From Spartobacteria bacterium UBA695 (GTDB taxonomy: Bacteria > Verrucomicrobiota > Verrucomicrobiia > Chthoniobacterales > Chthoniobacteraceae), in contig DBMP01000001.1 in assembly GCA_002298145.1 (NCBI GenBank), positions 79,650 to 143,649 of the forward strand: a stretch of 64,000 nucleotides of DNA, in the 5' to 3' direction. The stretch's first letter is position 1, and each line of letters opens with the position of its first letter. The position numbers were made by a program, and so were the translations under genes. Positions 8,648-16,778 of the stretch are shown here, piece after piece. The notes under the pieces were generated by a model, which saw only the letters and a list, made by a program, of their open reading frames with translations, searched no databases and was not told the DNA's origin.

Positions 8648-9450
8648 CCAACCTTGGCCGCAGCCCCCTCGGGCCCCAGCCGCCGTACTTCCATGAAGTA
8701 GCGCAGCGCCTCCACCACGCCCTCGCTGCACCGGGCCCGGGCCACATAGCCGCCCGCTTTTTCCACGACGGCTTTCACCTCGTCGATGGCGTTGCCGGGA
8801 GCGGCGGGCCAGCGGGCGAAACGGCCATCGAGCATGGAAAGGTCGTTGTGGTGATCCCCCGCCGCGAAGGTCTCGGCAGGCGTCACGCGGGTCAGGCGGC
8901 AGAGTTCGCCCAGGGCGGCCCCTTTGGAGTAGTCCGAGTGGCAAAAGCGCAGGAAAACCGTATTGCGCTGGAAGTTGAACTGCGAGCCGGGCTTGCGCGT
9001 CGAGCGCAGGCGGGCCACCACGCGGTCCATCTCGCCGTCGTCCTTGGCGCAGAGGCCCACGGGGCGCTCGTTTTCGTAAATCAGCTCCGCCTCAGTCTCC
9101 GTGCGAACGTAGCGGAGGAACTCCTCCAGGTAGGGGGCCTCGGTCTGGAAAAGCCGGTCGTGGGCCAGGACGCAGCGGCGGTTCCAGTCCCCGTAGTCGC
9201 GCCACTGCCCGGCGGGGTCGCGGTGAAAAATTTCCCGCTCATTGGTGAGAATGTAATCCGGCTCCACGGGAAAGTGGAACTCCCGCAACCCGTCGAGCGC
9301 GAAGGCCAGGTCGCGGCCTGTATTGACAGCCCAGCGCACCCCCGCGTGCTGGAGGCGCCCGAAAAGCTCAAAAAGCTCCGGCGTCACCGGCGGCGTGGCA
9401 AAGTGGTCCACCAGGGTTCCATCAAAATCGGTGCTCAAAAGGCGAATCAT
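8644..9450 (-). CDS. HAD-superfamily hydrolase (Cof-like, sugar-phosphatase type)
   Basis: Motif I, STDFDGTLVDHF, sits at the very start when the ATG at 9450 is used. The longer start at 9486 only adds an unlike leader. TPAETFAAGDHHNDLSML near the end is motif IV, with the paired acidic residues of Cof-type HAD phosphatases. The region between fits a type II cap. It is probably a cytoplasmic sugar or nucleotide phosphatase of unknown specificity. Confidence 0.85.
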   Translation of the reverse strand: MIRLLSTDFDGTLVDHFATPPVTPELFELFGRLQHAGVRWAVNTGRDLAFALDGLREFHFPVEPDYILTNEREIFHRDPAGQWRDYGDWNRRCVLAHDRLFQTEAPYLEEFLRYVRTETEAELIYENERPVGLCAKDDGEMDRVVARLRSTRKPGSQFNFQRNTVFLRFCHSDYSKGAALGELCRLTRVTPAETFAAGDHHNDLSMLDGRFARWPAAPGNAIDEVKAVVEKAGGYVARARCSEGVVEALRYFMEVRRLGPEGAAAKVG

Positions 9451-9545
9451 CGCGGGAAATTGTAGCCGCCAAACGGCGGGGGACAAGTCTCCTTAAAAAT
9501 TCAACGGATTTGCGTTCCGGCGCGCGCCCGGGTTATGTTTGCCCC

Positions 9546-9824
9546 ATGAAATCCGCCTACGAACTCGCTATGGAGCGCCTGGAAAAAGTTTCGCCCACCG
9601 TCCAGCTGACCGAAGCCCAGAAAGCCGAGATCGCCGACATCAATACCCGGGCCCAGGCGCGCACCGCTGAAAAGGAGCTCTTCCTGGGCGGCGAGATCAC
9701 CAAGGCGCGCGCTGCGGGAGACTTTGCCGCAGTCGATTCGCTCGAAAAACAGCTCGTCGCCGAACGCCTTCGCATCCAGGAGGAAGCCGAGGCCAAGAAA
9801 GAGCGCGTCCGGGCGCAGGCCTAG
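9546..9824 (+). CDS. Small coiled-coil hypothetical protein
   Basis: This is a protein of about 92 residues, almost all charged helix: KSAYELAMERLEKV, then heptad-like stretches such as AEKELFLGGEITKARAAGD and LEKQLVAERLRIQEEAEAKKER. It has no signal peptide and no known domain. The start at 9546 is preferred because it lies just after a GC-rich spacer and gives a clean helical protein. Small soluble proteins of this type occur in Verrucomicrobiota genomes, but no role is known to me. Confidence 0.65.
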   Translation: MKSAYELAMERLEKVSPTVQLTEAQKAEIADINTRAQARTAEKELFLGGEITKARAAGDFAAVDSLEKQLVAERLRIQEEAEAKKERVRAQA

Positions 9825-9849
9825 CCGCCAGCGTCGCTCCGGCGCTCTG

Positions 9850-10230
9850 TTATTCCGCCACCACCGAGGCAAGGCCGCGCGTGATTTCCTGGAAAATCCG
9901 CTGCAACTCCGCAAGCTTCACCGGCTTGGGCAGGAACGCCGTGGCCCCCGACTCGGCCAGAAACGGACTCTCCACCCCGAGCGCGCCCGAGAGCAGGATG
10001 ATCTTCACCTCTGGCCGCCGGGAAAGAATGTGCCGACAGAGCGTCAGGCCGTTGATGCGGGGCATGACAATATCCATCAGGATCACATCGGGGTCGAACC
10101 GGGCCACGCTGCGCAGCACGTCCAAACCGCCCGTCGTGACCGTCGATATTATAGCCTGGTTCTCGTGCCGCAGGTAGGAAGCCAGGGCGCAGGCCAGTTC
10201 GCGATCATCATCGGCAATCAGGAGTCTCAC
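9850..10230 (-). CDS. Single-domain response regulator (CheY-like receiver)
   Basis: A receiver domain starts VRLLIADDDRELA (acidic pair), has the phospho-acceptor Asp in DVILMDIVMPRING, the switch residue in IILLSGA and the Lys of FLPKPVKLAEL. No output domain follows, so it probably acts through protein contact or as a phosphorelay step. The GTG at 10230 gives a standard 126-residue receiver. An ATG at 10290 would add 20 residues but overlap the start codon of the divergent bcp gene. The cognate kinase is not adjacent; a hybrid kinase lies 6.5 kb away. Confidence 0.8.
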   Translation of the reverse strand: MRLLIADDDRELACALASYLRHENQAIISTVTTGGLDVLRSVARFDPDVILMDIVMPRINGLTLCRHILSRRPEVKIILLSGALGVESPFLAESGATAFLPKPVKLAELQRIFQEITRGLASVVAE

Positions 10231-10288
10231 GCGGGATTGTAAGAGAAACTTCCGTGCCAGAGTTTCAAAATAGTGTATTCTAAATTCC

Positions 10289-10771
10289 ATGAAAGCCCAC
10301 TCAACCTTGCAACCGGGCGATCCAGCCCCCGGGTTCACCGCCACCGCCGTGGGGGGCATTTATGGAGTCGGCGCACCCGTTTCGCTCAAAGATTTTGCCG
10401 GGCAGACGGTGATCCTCTACTTTTACCCGAAGGACGACACTCCGGGCTGCACGCGCCAGGCCTGCGGGCTGCGCGATGGCTGGCACCTGTTCTCCGAACG
10501 GGCCGTGGTGCTCGGGATCAGCCCCGACTCAGTGGAGCGGCACGAGAAATTCATCGCCAAATACGAGCTCCCCTTTCCGCTGGTGAGCGACGAGTCCAAG
10601 GAGATCTCGCTGGCCTACGGCGTCTGGGTTGAGAAGACCAACTACGGCAAAAAATACATGGGCGTGGAGCGTTCGACGTTCATCATCGGAGCCGACGGGA
10701 CGCTGAAGGCGATTTTCCGCAAGGTGAAGCCCGAGGAACATGTGGAGAAGCTGCTTTCCGCGCTTGAATAA
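10289..10771 (+). CDS. bcp: Thioredoxin-dependent peroxiredoxin, Bcp type
   Basis: This 160-residue AhpC/TSA-family enzyme reduces peroxides with thiol electrons in the cytoplasm. The peroxidatic Cys is in PKDDTPGCTRQACGL, and a second Cys five residues later is the resolving Cys of atypical 2-Cys Bcp enzymes. GVERSTFIIGADG is also typical. The ATG is divergent from the receiver gene, and the short spacer before it contains an A/T-rich tract. Confidence 0.92.
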   Translation: MKAHSTLQPGDPAPGFTATAVGGIYGVGAPVSLKDFAGQTVILYFYPKDDTPGCTRQACGLRDGWHLFSERAVVLGISPDSVERHEKFIAKYELPFPLVSDESKEISLAYGVWVEKTNYGKKYMGVERSTFIIGADGTLKAIFRKVKPEEHVEKLLSALE

Positions 10772-10807
10772 CCGGCTCGAAACCGCCATGGGAGAAGGGA
10801 TAAAGGC

Positions 10808-11710
10808 ATGTTGACGATTCAGCAACTCGCACGCGGGTTTGAGAAGGTGCTTTTCCGCCTGCCGGGGCCGATCCGCAAGCCCGTGGAGCGGGAATGGCGG
10901 CCGCTCCAGGAGTTATTTTTGCAACACCGGCCCGCCCGCGTTCTCATCATTGGCGAACCGGGGGGAGAGACGGAGTTCTGGGCGCGCACGGTCTTTCAGA
11001 TGGAGCCCGGGGCCATCGAGGCCGGGAGCGCGCCGTGGCGGGCTTACCAACACCAGGGGGCGCTGATTTTTGCCCTCGCGGAAAGCCCCGAAGCCGCCAA
11101 AACCGCGTTGGAGAGCGGCCCGGCGGATGTGTTTCTTTACATGACCCCGAGCGAACTGCCCGGCTACGCGCCGCTGCGGGGGGAGACCCCGGCGGTGCTG
11201 GGCGGAGCGGCCCGCGAGGTGCTGCTGGCGGAGATCGCCGCCCAGCTCCCGATGGAGGCGCGGCTGGAGTTCGCCCGGGCCAGCGGAGACGCCGCCGCGC
11301 AGCGGGAGATTGCCGCGCACCTGACGCGCTCCGCCGCGGCGGTCTGCACGGCCATCGGGGCGCAGCCGATCCCTCTGGCGGATTTCCCGATCCTGACCTC
11401 GCTGCAAGTGCTCATGGTCGCCGGGATCATCCACACGACCGGGCGCGAATGGAGCCTGAAGCTGGCGCGCGATTTCCTGGCGGCGCTCGGGGCCAACGTA
11501 GGCTTGGGCCTGATCCTGCGCGAGGGGGCCCGGGCGGCAACCAAGTTCCTGCCCGGCTGGGGTAACGCGATTTCGGGGGCGATGGCGGGCGCGGGCACGT
11601 ACGCCATCGGGCGGGCGGCGACGGCGTTTTTCATCGAAGGGGTCTCGATCGGCGAGGCCCGGCGGCGCTTCAAGTTCCTCAAAGGCCGGAAGCCTAAGGA
11701 GCTGAAGTAG
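10808..11710 (+). CDS. DUF697 membrane-associated protein with degenerate GTPase-like N-terminus
   Basis: The C-terminal half, about residues 175-285, matches DUF697: AIGAQPIPLADFPILTSLQ, LAALGANVGLG, then KFLPGWGNAISGAMAGAGTY with small-residue-rich hydrophobic helices. In this family DUF697 usually follows an Era-like GTPase domain. Here the N-terminal 130 residues keep a similar layout (RVLIIGEPGGETEFWART, ADVFLYMTPSEL) but lack a proper GxxxxGK[ST] loop, so nucleotide binding is doubtful. It sits 36 bases after bcp, and its last 17 bases overlap the convergent GT39 gene. Confidence 0.75.
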   Translation: MLTIQQLARGFEKVLFRLPGPIRKPVEREWRPLQELFLQHRPARVLIIGEPGGETEFWARTVFQMEPGAIEAGSAPWRAYQHQGALIFALAESPEAAKTALESGPADVFLYMTPSELPGYAPLRGETPAVLGGAAREVLLAEIAAQLPMEARLEFARASGDAAAQREIAAHLTRSAAAVCTAIGAQPIPLADFPILTSLQVLMVAGIIHTTGREWSLKLARDFLAALGANVGLGLILREGARAATKFLPGWGNAISGAMAGAGTYAIGRAATAFFIEGVSIGEARRRFKFLKGRKPKELK

Positions 11711-13385
11711 CCGAGGGAGCTGAAGGCGCGGGGGCCGGGGTGTCGTCCACTTTCAGCGGCGGGGGCAGTTCGTTTTTCTTGAGCAGCTGGATGCCGTTGA
11801 TTTCGGGGTCGAAATTGGTAACGGGCTCGAAAAGCCGCCAGAGCAGCTCGGGCCGGTAGAGGTCGCGCCAGAAGACGTTGAGCACCGTCACGGGCTCGTA
11901 GAAGACCCCGGGCAGTTCGTCGAGGACGGCCATGGTATCCTTAATGACGGGGCCAAAGGCGAGCACGTAGTCGGGGGCGGTCTTCTTGATAAAGTAGAGT
12001 TCCGGCACCGAGGCGAACTGCCCCTGGCGCGGGGCTTCAAGCACCCAGCCGAAGGTGACTTGCGGCGCGTGGAACATCAGGGAGGAGACCGCGCTATTGG
12101 GGGCCACCCAGAGGGTCGAGCCCTCGGGAACGAAGCGCCGGATGGCCTCGGCGGCGGCGGTGAACGGATCGGGCGGCGGCTGGGCCAGCTCGCGCACGAA
12201 GCTCCACGGCGTGCAGCGCAGGCCTTCCCGGAAGAAGAGCCCGCCGTTAAAAAAGTTGCTCCAGAAGAGCCCTAGGCCGAGCCCGAGGACTGCCCAGCCG
12301 GGCCAGCGCAGCCGGGCCGCAAGCTCCAGCAGGGTGAACACCCCGAGCGCGATCATCAGCGGCAGGAGCGCGCAAAAGTAGCGCACATTGGCCACGCTCG
12401 TCTCGGAAAGCGGCTGGCTGGAAATGGCCGTCTCGGCGGCTACGAAAACGACGAAGGCGAGCAGCCCGCGCTTGAGCCAGGCGGTTCGGGAAACGAACGC
12501 CGCCCAAACCGAGGCGACCATCAGCGGCAGGACGATCATTTCGCTCCGGTTGAGGTCGCGCCAGGTCCACCAGAAAAGGGTGAGCCGGTCGGACAGGGTA
12601 TTTTTGTAGAGATCCTGCGAGAGCCCCGTCCGGAAGGGGTTCCACCACGCCAGGATGACGAGCCCCACGACCAGCGACGGCAGAATGAGGATGCCCCAGT
12701 CCCCCCAACGCAGGGGCCGGACTTTCCGCTGCCATACCAAGTAATCCACGCCGAGGCAGAGGGCCAGGACGATGTAGAAGGAGTAGTTGAGCGAAAGAAG
12801 CAGCGCGGCGCAGAGGGAGAGAAGCGCCAGCTTGCGCCGATCGCCCTCCCATTGGAGGTAAAGGTAGGCGATGAGGCAGAAGAAGAGGGTCGCCGGGGCG
12901 TAGTAGTGGCACTGGCGGGCGTAGAGGAAAAATGAGACGTTGCCCAGCAGCGCGAGGCAGAAGAGGGAGGCGCTCAACGTGGAGGCGCGCCAACGCCACA
13001 CCCACCAGCAGAGCAGCCCGACGGTGGCCCAGCCGCAGAGGGCGAAGGGCAGGCGCGCACCCAGGGCATTCTCGCCCAGGAGCTTCATGAAGGGGGCGTC
13101 AAAATAGGCGCAGAAGGGGGGCTCGCCTTCGGTGCGCAGGTTGTGAAGGAGTATCCCGCCGCGATAGGCTACGAGATTGCGCCCCACCCAGGCCTGGGTA
13201 TCGCCGCATTGGAGCACGCTTTTAGTCCCCAGCGCCGTGCCCGCCTCGTCCTCCCACAAGGCGTAATGCCCCAGCCGGACAAAGATCAGGAGGGCTGAGA
13301 GGGCGAACGTGGCGATGAGCAGCCACGCCACCACACGCCGCGAACCGGCGGCGTTATGCGTTAAGTTGGGTTCCAGTGCTTCCAT
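11694..13385 (-). CDS. GT39/PMT-like membrane glycosyltransferase
   Basis: This is a protein of about 563 residues with some ten membrane segments. Just after the first is HYALWEDEAGTALGTKSVL. The acidic pair DE in the first periplasmic loop is the catalytic mark of GT-C enzymes such as PMT and ArnT. These use a polyprenyl-phosphate sugar on the periplasmic side. The soluble C-terminal part (FVPEGSTLWVAPNSAVS onwards) is periplasmic. The start is set at ATG 13385, overlapping the YfhO-like gene by 32 bases, which implies translational coupling. The C-terminal tail is Pro/Ala-rich. Confidence 0.8.
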   Translation of the reverse strand: MEALEPNLTHNAAGSRRVVAWLLIATFALSALLIFVRLGHYALWEDEAGTALGTKSVLQCGDTQAWVGRNLVAYRGGILLHNLRTEGEPPFCAYFDAPFMKLLGENALGARLPFALCGWATVGLLCWWVWRWRASTLSASLFCLALLGNVSFFLYARQCHYYAPATLFFCLIAYLYLQWEGDRRKLALLSLCAALLLSLNYSFYIVLALCLGVDYLVWQRKVRPLRWGDWGILILPSLVVGLVILAWWNPFRTGLSQDLYKNTLSDRLTLFWWTWRDLNRSEMIVLPLMVASVWAAFVSRTAWLKRGLLAFVVFVAAETAISSQPLSETSVANVRYFCALLPLMIALGVFTLLELAARLRWPGWAVLGLGLGLFWSNFFNGGLFFREGLRCTPWSFVRELAQPPPDPFTAAAEAIRRFVPEGSTLWVAPNSAVSSLMFHAPQVTFGWVLEAPRQGQFASVPELYFIKKTAPDYVLAFGPVIKDTMAVLDELPGVFYEPVTVLNVFWRDLYRPELLWRLFEPVTNFDPEINGIQLLKKNELPPPLKVDDTPAPAPSAPSATSAP

Positions 13386-15780
13386 GGCGTTTTCGATCCT
13401 GCCGCACGCAGAGAACCACGGCGGCGATATAGGCAATCAGCGAAATCAGCGAGACCCACAGGCCGACGGTAAATGCGCGCGGCACATACTCGATGCGCAG
13501 GCGGTGATGCCCCGCTCCGAGCGGCACGCCACGCAAAATGTAGTTGGCGGGGAGGACCTGGTAGCCCTGCTGGGAGCTGCCGGGGAGCGCCCGGGCCCGC
13601 CAGCCGGAGGAGTAGGCGTCGGTAATGAACAGGATGGCCGGGGTGGCGGTATCGGCTTCAATCTCCAGCCAGTCCGTGGAGGAGCCGACCACGCGGGCGG
13701 TGTCCGTGGCAGCCGCAGCCGATTTGGCTAGCCCCGGATCACTCTCCAAAATCACCTCCCGGCGCGGGTCAAAGACCGGATCGTGCAAGGCGCGGAAAAT
13801 GGCGTCGCGCTGCGGAATCACGCGCCAATCATGCACCAGCTGGACCTGATCCAACGGCGCCGCCGGGGACTCGATCACTTTGATCCCCTGGCCCGTCGGG
13901 ATAAAGGCGTAGCGAAACCGAAGCATGGTGTAGAGCGGGGGAATCCGCAAGTTACCGCGCTGATCGGCAAAGCTGATGTACTGCGTGGCGTTATCGGGAT
14001 CGCCCCCCTGGCTCCACGTCATGAACTCGGCGTAGCGGCGCTCAACGCCCGGGTCGGCCCCCCAAATGTCGTAGGCTCCGATCGACAGGGCTGCGTTCGG
14101 GTTGAGGAGGTTGAGCGAGCGGTAATTGCCAGGGTGCGTCTTGACGAAGTCGGCCAGCACGGCGGGCGCGATGGTCTTGGCGTCCACGGTGTCGCGGGTC
14201 CAGTAGGCGAAGATGAAGAGTTCCGTCGTCAGCAGCACGGCCAAGGTCGGCGCGGCGTAGGAGGAGCGCGGGATGTAATAGAGAATACCCGCGACGCCCA
14301 AAAGGATGAGGGCCGGGATGAAGAGCGCCCCTGCGGCGAACCCGCGCGCATGGTCGCCAAACTCCACGCTGGCGAAAGCGGCCGGGGGCAGGTACGACTC
14401 GCGGCTCGCCTGAACGGCCTTGAGGATCGGCTGCCAGCCCGAGGGGCCCAGGAGCGTGATCCAGATGGAAGCCAGCAGTACGACGCCACCCGCGATGGCC
14501 GTGCCGATCACGAATTTCCGCGACACCTTGGGGTTGCGCAGCAGGGCGTCGAAGCCCATGGCCGAGAGCATCCCGAGGAAGAGGACGGTCTGGAAGGTGA
14601 ACTTGGAGATGCCCCGGAATTTGCCAAACCCGGGCACGTGCGCGTAGAGGAAGGCAAAGAGCGGCGTGTGGACGCCAAGGGCGAAAATGAAGGTAATAAG
14701 CGCCAGCCCCACCAGCCGTCCGGGCCCGAAGAAACGGCTCGTTCCGCGCCCATAGATCGCCCCGTAAACAGCCAGGACGAGGCTGACCGTGCCGATAAAG
14801 AGGGACATTTCCCAGAGATAGCAGCGCCCCCAGTAGACCTGGTTCTGCATGTCGCCGAAGAAGTAAGGGTTGAGCAGCGTAATGAGATTCTCCGGCGGGA
14901 AGCCGAACATCGCGGCGAACTCAAACGGCACCGGGATGGAGCGGATGGTCTCGCCGTTGGCCTGGATGGCCGTGAAGAGCTGTACCGCCGTCAGGAGCGA
15001 GCCGCCCGCGAAGATCACCCCGAGGCCGACGCCGGGAATGGCCATCTGCCGGAGCACGTTCGCCACTCCCTCCCCCTTGGAGTCCAGGGCGATGCGGGCC
15101 ATGCCCCACAAGGTGTAGAACCCGGCGGCAATCGCGGTATAAAAAAGGTACTGCGGATGCCCCCCCAGGACCTGGAGCGCCACGGCGGCCATGCCCAGGA
15201 GCGCCCAGCGCAACGCAAGGCCCAAGCGGCCCCGGCTCTCGAAAATGCCGTCAATCGCCAGGAAAATCACCGGCGCCCAGGTCATCACGGCCATGTGGAC
15301 CGGGTGGCCGGAGTAGACGTGCATGAAGTGCGGGCCGCAGAACATCAGGACCACGCCCGCGACGAAGCAAGCGAGCGGTTTCAGCCCCCGATAGCCCGCC
15401 CAGACGTACATCGCCATGCCCAGCAGCCAGACGTTGAGCGCAATGCTCCAGTTGATCCCCATGGCCAGCGGCAGGATCAGCAGTAGCAGGTTGGTCGGGT
15501 AGAGCATCGCCGCCTGGGTCTCCCCAAAGAAGGGGGCACCGCCAAAGATATGCGGATTCCAGAGGGCCAGGTTCCCGTGCGCGAGCTGGTCAAAGCCGAA
15601 TTCGCGCCACGAGTAGAATTGCAGGAACATGTCCGTGCCCCCGTTGCCCAGGACGTAGTCGCCCGGGGCGAGCAGCATGTCCATGAACATCAGGAACACC
15701 AGCGCGCCAAAGGTAGCGGCGGCCTTCCACAACACGGGAAACGCGAGGGCGGGACGTTCGGGGCAAGGAGCGGTAGTCAT
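13354..15780 (-). CDS. YfhO-like multi-pass membrane protein (GT-C type)
   Basis: This 808-residue protein has twelve or more hydrophobic segments. After segment one is LGNGGTDMFLQFYSWREFGFDQLAHGNLALWNPHIFGGAPFF. The pattern of aromatic and acidic residues there is the hallmark of YfhO-family proteins. A C-terminal soluble domain of about 200 residues ends with VLPANYILRGVPLGAGHHRL and a last membrane helix, also as in YfhO. Characterised members modify teichoic acids or lipids with sugars from a lipid carrier. Here it sits between a DPM1-like GT2 and a GT39-like protein, which suggests one lipid-linked glycosylation route (inference). Confidence 0.85.
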   Translation of the reverse strand: MTTAPCPERPALAFPVLWKAAATFGALVFLMFMDMLLAPGDYVLGNGGTDMFLQFYSWREFGFDQLAHGNLALWNPHIFGGAPFFGETQAAMLYPTNLLLLILPLAMGINWSIALNVWLLGMAMYVWAGYRGLKPLACFVAGVVLMFCGPHFMHVYSGHPVHMAVMTWAPVIFLAIDGIFESRGRLGLALRWALLGMAAVALQVLGGHPQYLFYTAIAAGFYTLWGMARIALDSKGEGVANVLRQMAIPGVGLGVIFAGGSLLTAVQLFTAIQANGETIRSIPVPFEFAAMFGFPPENLITLLNPYFFGDMQNQVYWGRCYLWEMSLFIGTVSLVLAVYGAIYGRGTSRFFGPGRLVGLALITFIFALGVHTPLFAFLYAHVPGFGKFRGISKFTFQTVLFLGMLSAMGFDALLRNPKVSRKFVIGTAIAGGVVLLASIWITLLGPSGWQPILKAVQASRESYLPPAAFASVEFGDHARGFAAGALFIPALILLGVAGILYYIPRSSYAAPTLAVLLTTELFIFAYWTRDTVDAKTIAPAVLADFVKTHPGNYRSLNLLNPNAALSIGAYDIWGADPGVERRYAEFMTWSQGGDPDNATQYISFADQRGNLRIPPLYTMLRFRYAFIPTGQGIKVIESPAAPLDQVQLVHDWRVIPQRDAIFRALHDPVFDPRREVILESDPGLAKSAAAATDTARVVGSSTDWLEIEADTATPAILFITDAYSSGWRARALPGSSQQGYQVLPANYILRGVPLGAGHHRLRIEYVPRAFTVGLWVSLISLIAYIAAVVLCVRQDRKRHGSTGTQLNA

Positions 15781-15799
15781 GAGAGAAAAAAAGCGGGAG

Positions 15800-16510
15800 C
15801 TATCGGCGGGAAGAGGTGCGCAAACGCCAGACTTGCACCAGGTATTCCCAATACTGACGCCAGGTCACTTTGCTGCCCCCTTTTTTGCGTTCCTGAAATA
15901 CGTAGCCGACTTCGGCGATCTTATCGAACTTCCCTCGGGCGAGGGTCTCCAGGAGGATTTTGTAACCCAGAGGGCGCAGCTGCGGCAGATTCGCGGCCTC
16001 GCGACGCAGGGCGAAGAAGCCACTCATCGGATCGGAAACAGCCCGGGCCGCCGAGGGCAAAAGCAGGATGCCCAGCGCCTGAGCGCCGCGCGAAAGCATT
16101 CGGCGAAAAAGGCTCCAATCGCTCACGCCGCCCCCCTCCACGTGGCGGCTGGCCACGACGAGATCCGCCCCGCCGCGCAGGGCTTCCAGAAGCTTCGGGA
16201 GCACTTCCGGCGGGTGCTGCAAATCGGCGTCGATGACCCCGAGCCACTCCCCGCGAGCCGCCTTCCAGCCGTCCACAACGGCGAGAGCCAAGCCGCGGTT
16301 CTCCGTGCGCCGGAGCACGCAAACGGCTGGGTTGCGCGCGGCGATTTCCTCAGCCAGCTTCCAGGTGCCGTCCGGGCTATCGTCGTCCACCACCAGCAGT
16401 TCAAAGCCATCGGGAGCCGCGTCGCGCAACAGAGCGTCGAGCCGATCCAAAAGCTCCTCGATGTTTTCCCGCTCGTTAAAAGTGGGGATGATAAGGGAGA
16501 AAAACGCCAT
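15800..16510 (-). CDS. GT2 glycosyltransferase, dolichyl/polyprenyl-phosphate mannose synthase-like
   Basis: FFSLIIPTFNERENIEELL opens the protein, and VVDDDSPDGT and GVIDADLQHPPEVLP carry the acidic nucleotide-sugar and metal residues. DPMSGFFALRRE is the DPM1/GtrB block. With no C-terminal membrane helices at 236 residues, it is the soluble DPM1 type. It would load a sugar onto a polyprenyl phosphate in the cytoplasm for the two membrane enzymes downstream (19-base gap to the YfhO-like gene). The ATG at 16510 is chosen over an earlier one because homologues begin at MxxxSLIIPT. Confidence 0.88.
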   Translation of the reverse strand: MAFFSLIIPTFNERENIEELLDRLDALLRDAAPDGFELLVVDDDSPDGTWKLAEEIAARNPAVCVLRRTENRGLALAVVDGWKAARGEWLGVIDADLQHPPEVLPKLLEALRGGADLVVASRHVEGGGVSDWSLFRRMLSRGAQALGILLLPSAARAVSDPMSGFFALRREAANLPQLRPLGYKILLETLARGKFDKIAEVGYVFQERKKGGSKVTWRQYWEYLVQVWRLRTSSRR

Positions 16511-16682
16511 GGGTAAGGTGGTAGTGCTTTTTAGGGGGGATTTCACTGCGGAGCCAAGAAAGCCGCCTTGCGTTTTCCACTAAAGCCGCGCCTCGGTCAA
16601 GGGGCCAGCGCTTTTTTAATCAAAGTGTTGCAATCATCGCACGCTACAACAGCCAGACAAACCGCCTGATCGAATTCAGCAG

Positions 16683-16712
16683 TTGATCCCCCCCTGGGGC
16701 TTACCCTATAAT
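16683..16712 (+). promoter_or_regulatory. Sigma70-like promoter before the hybrid kinase
   Basis: TTGATC (16683-16688), an 18-base spacer and a perfect TATAAT (16707-16712) stand upstream of the kinase. A transcript would begin near 16719, about 11 bases before an ATG at 16730. Confidence 0.5.
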
Positions 16713-16778
16713 CCTACGCGGATATACTGATGTCCATGACCCAACCCGGCCTCACAGGACAAACGTTGACTCAATATT

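Noticed and set aside
13783..15486. A 567-codon open frame on the plus strand
   Set aside because: It is antisense to the YfhO-like gene, with low-complexity Arg/Gly/Glu content and no motif. It is a by-product of GC-rich codon use.
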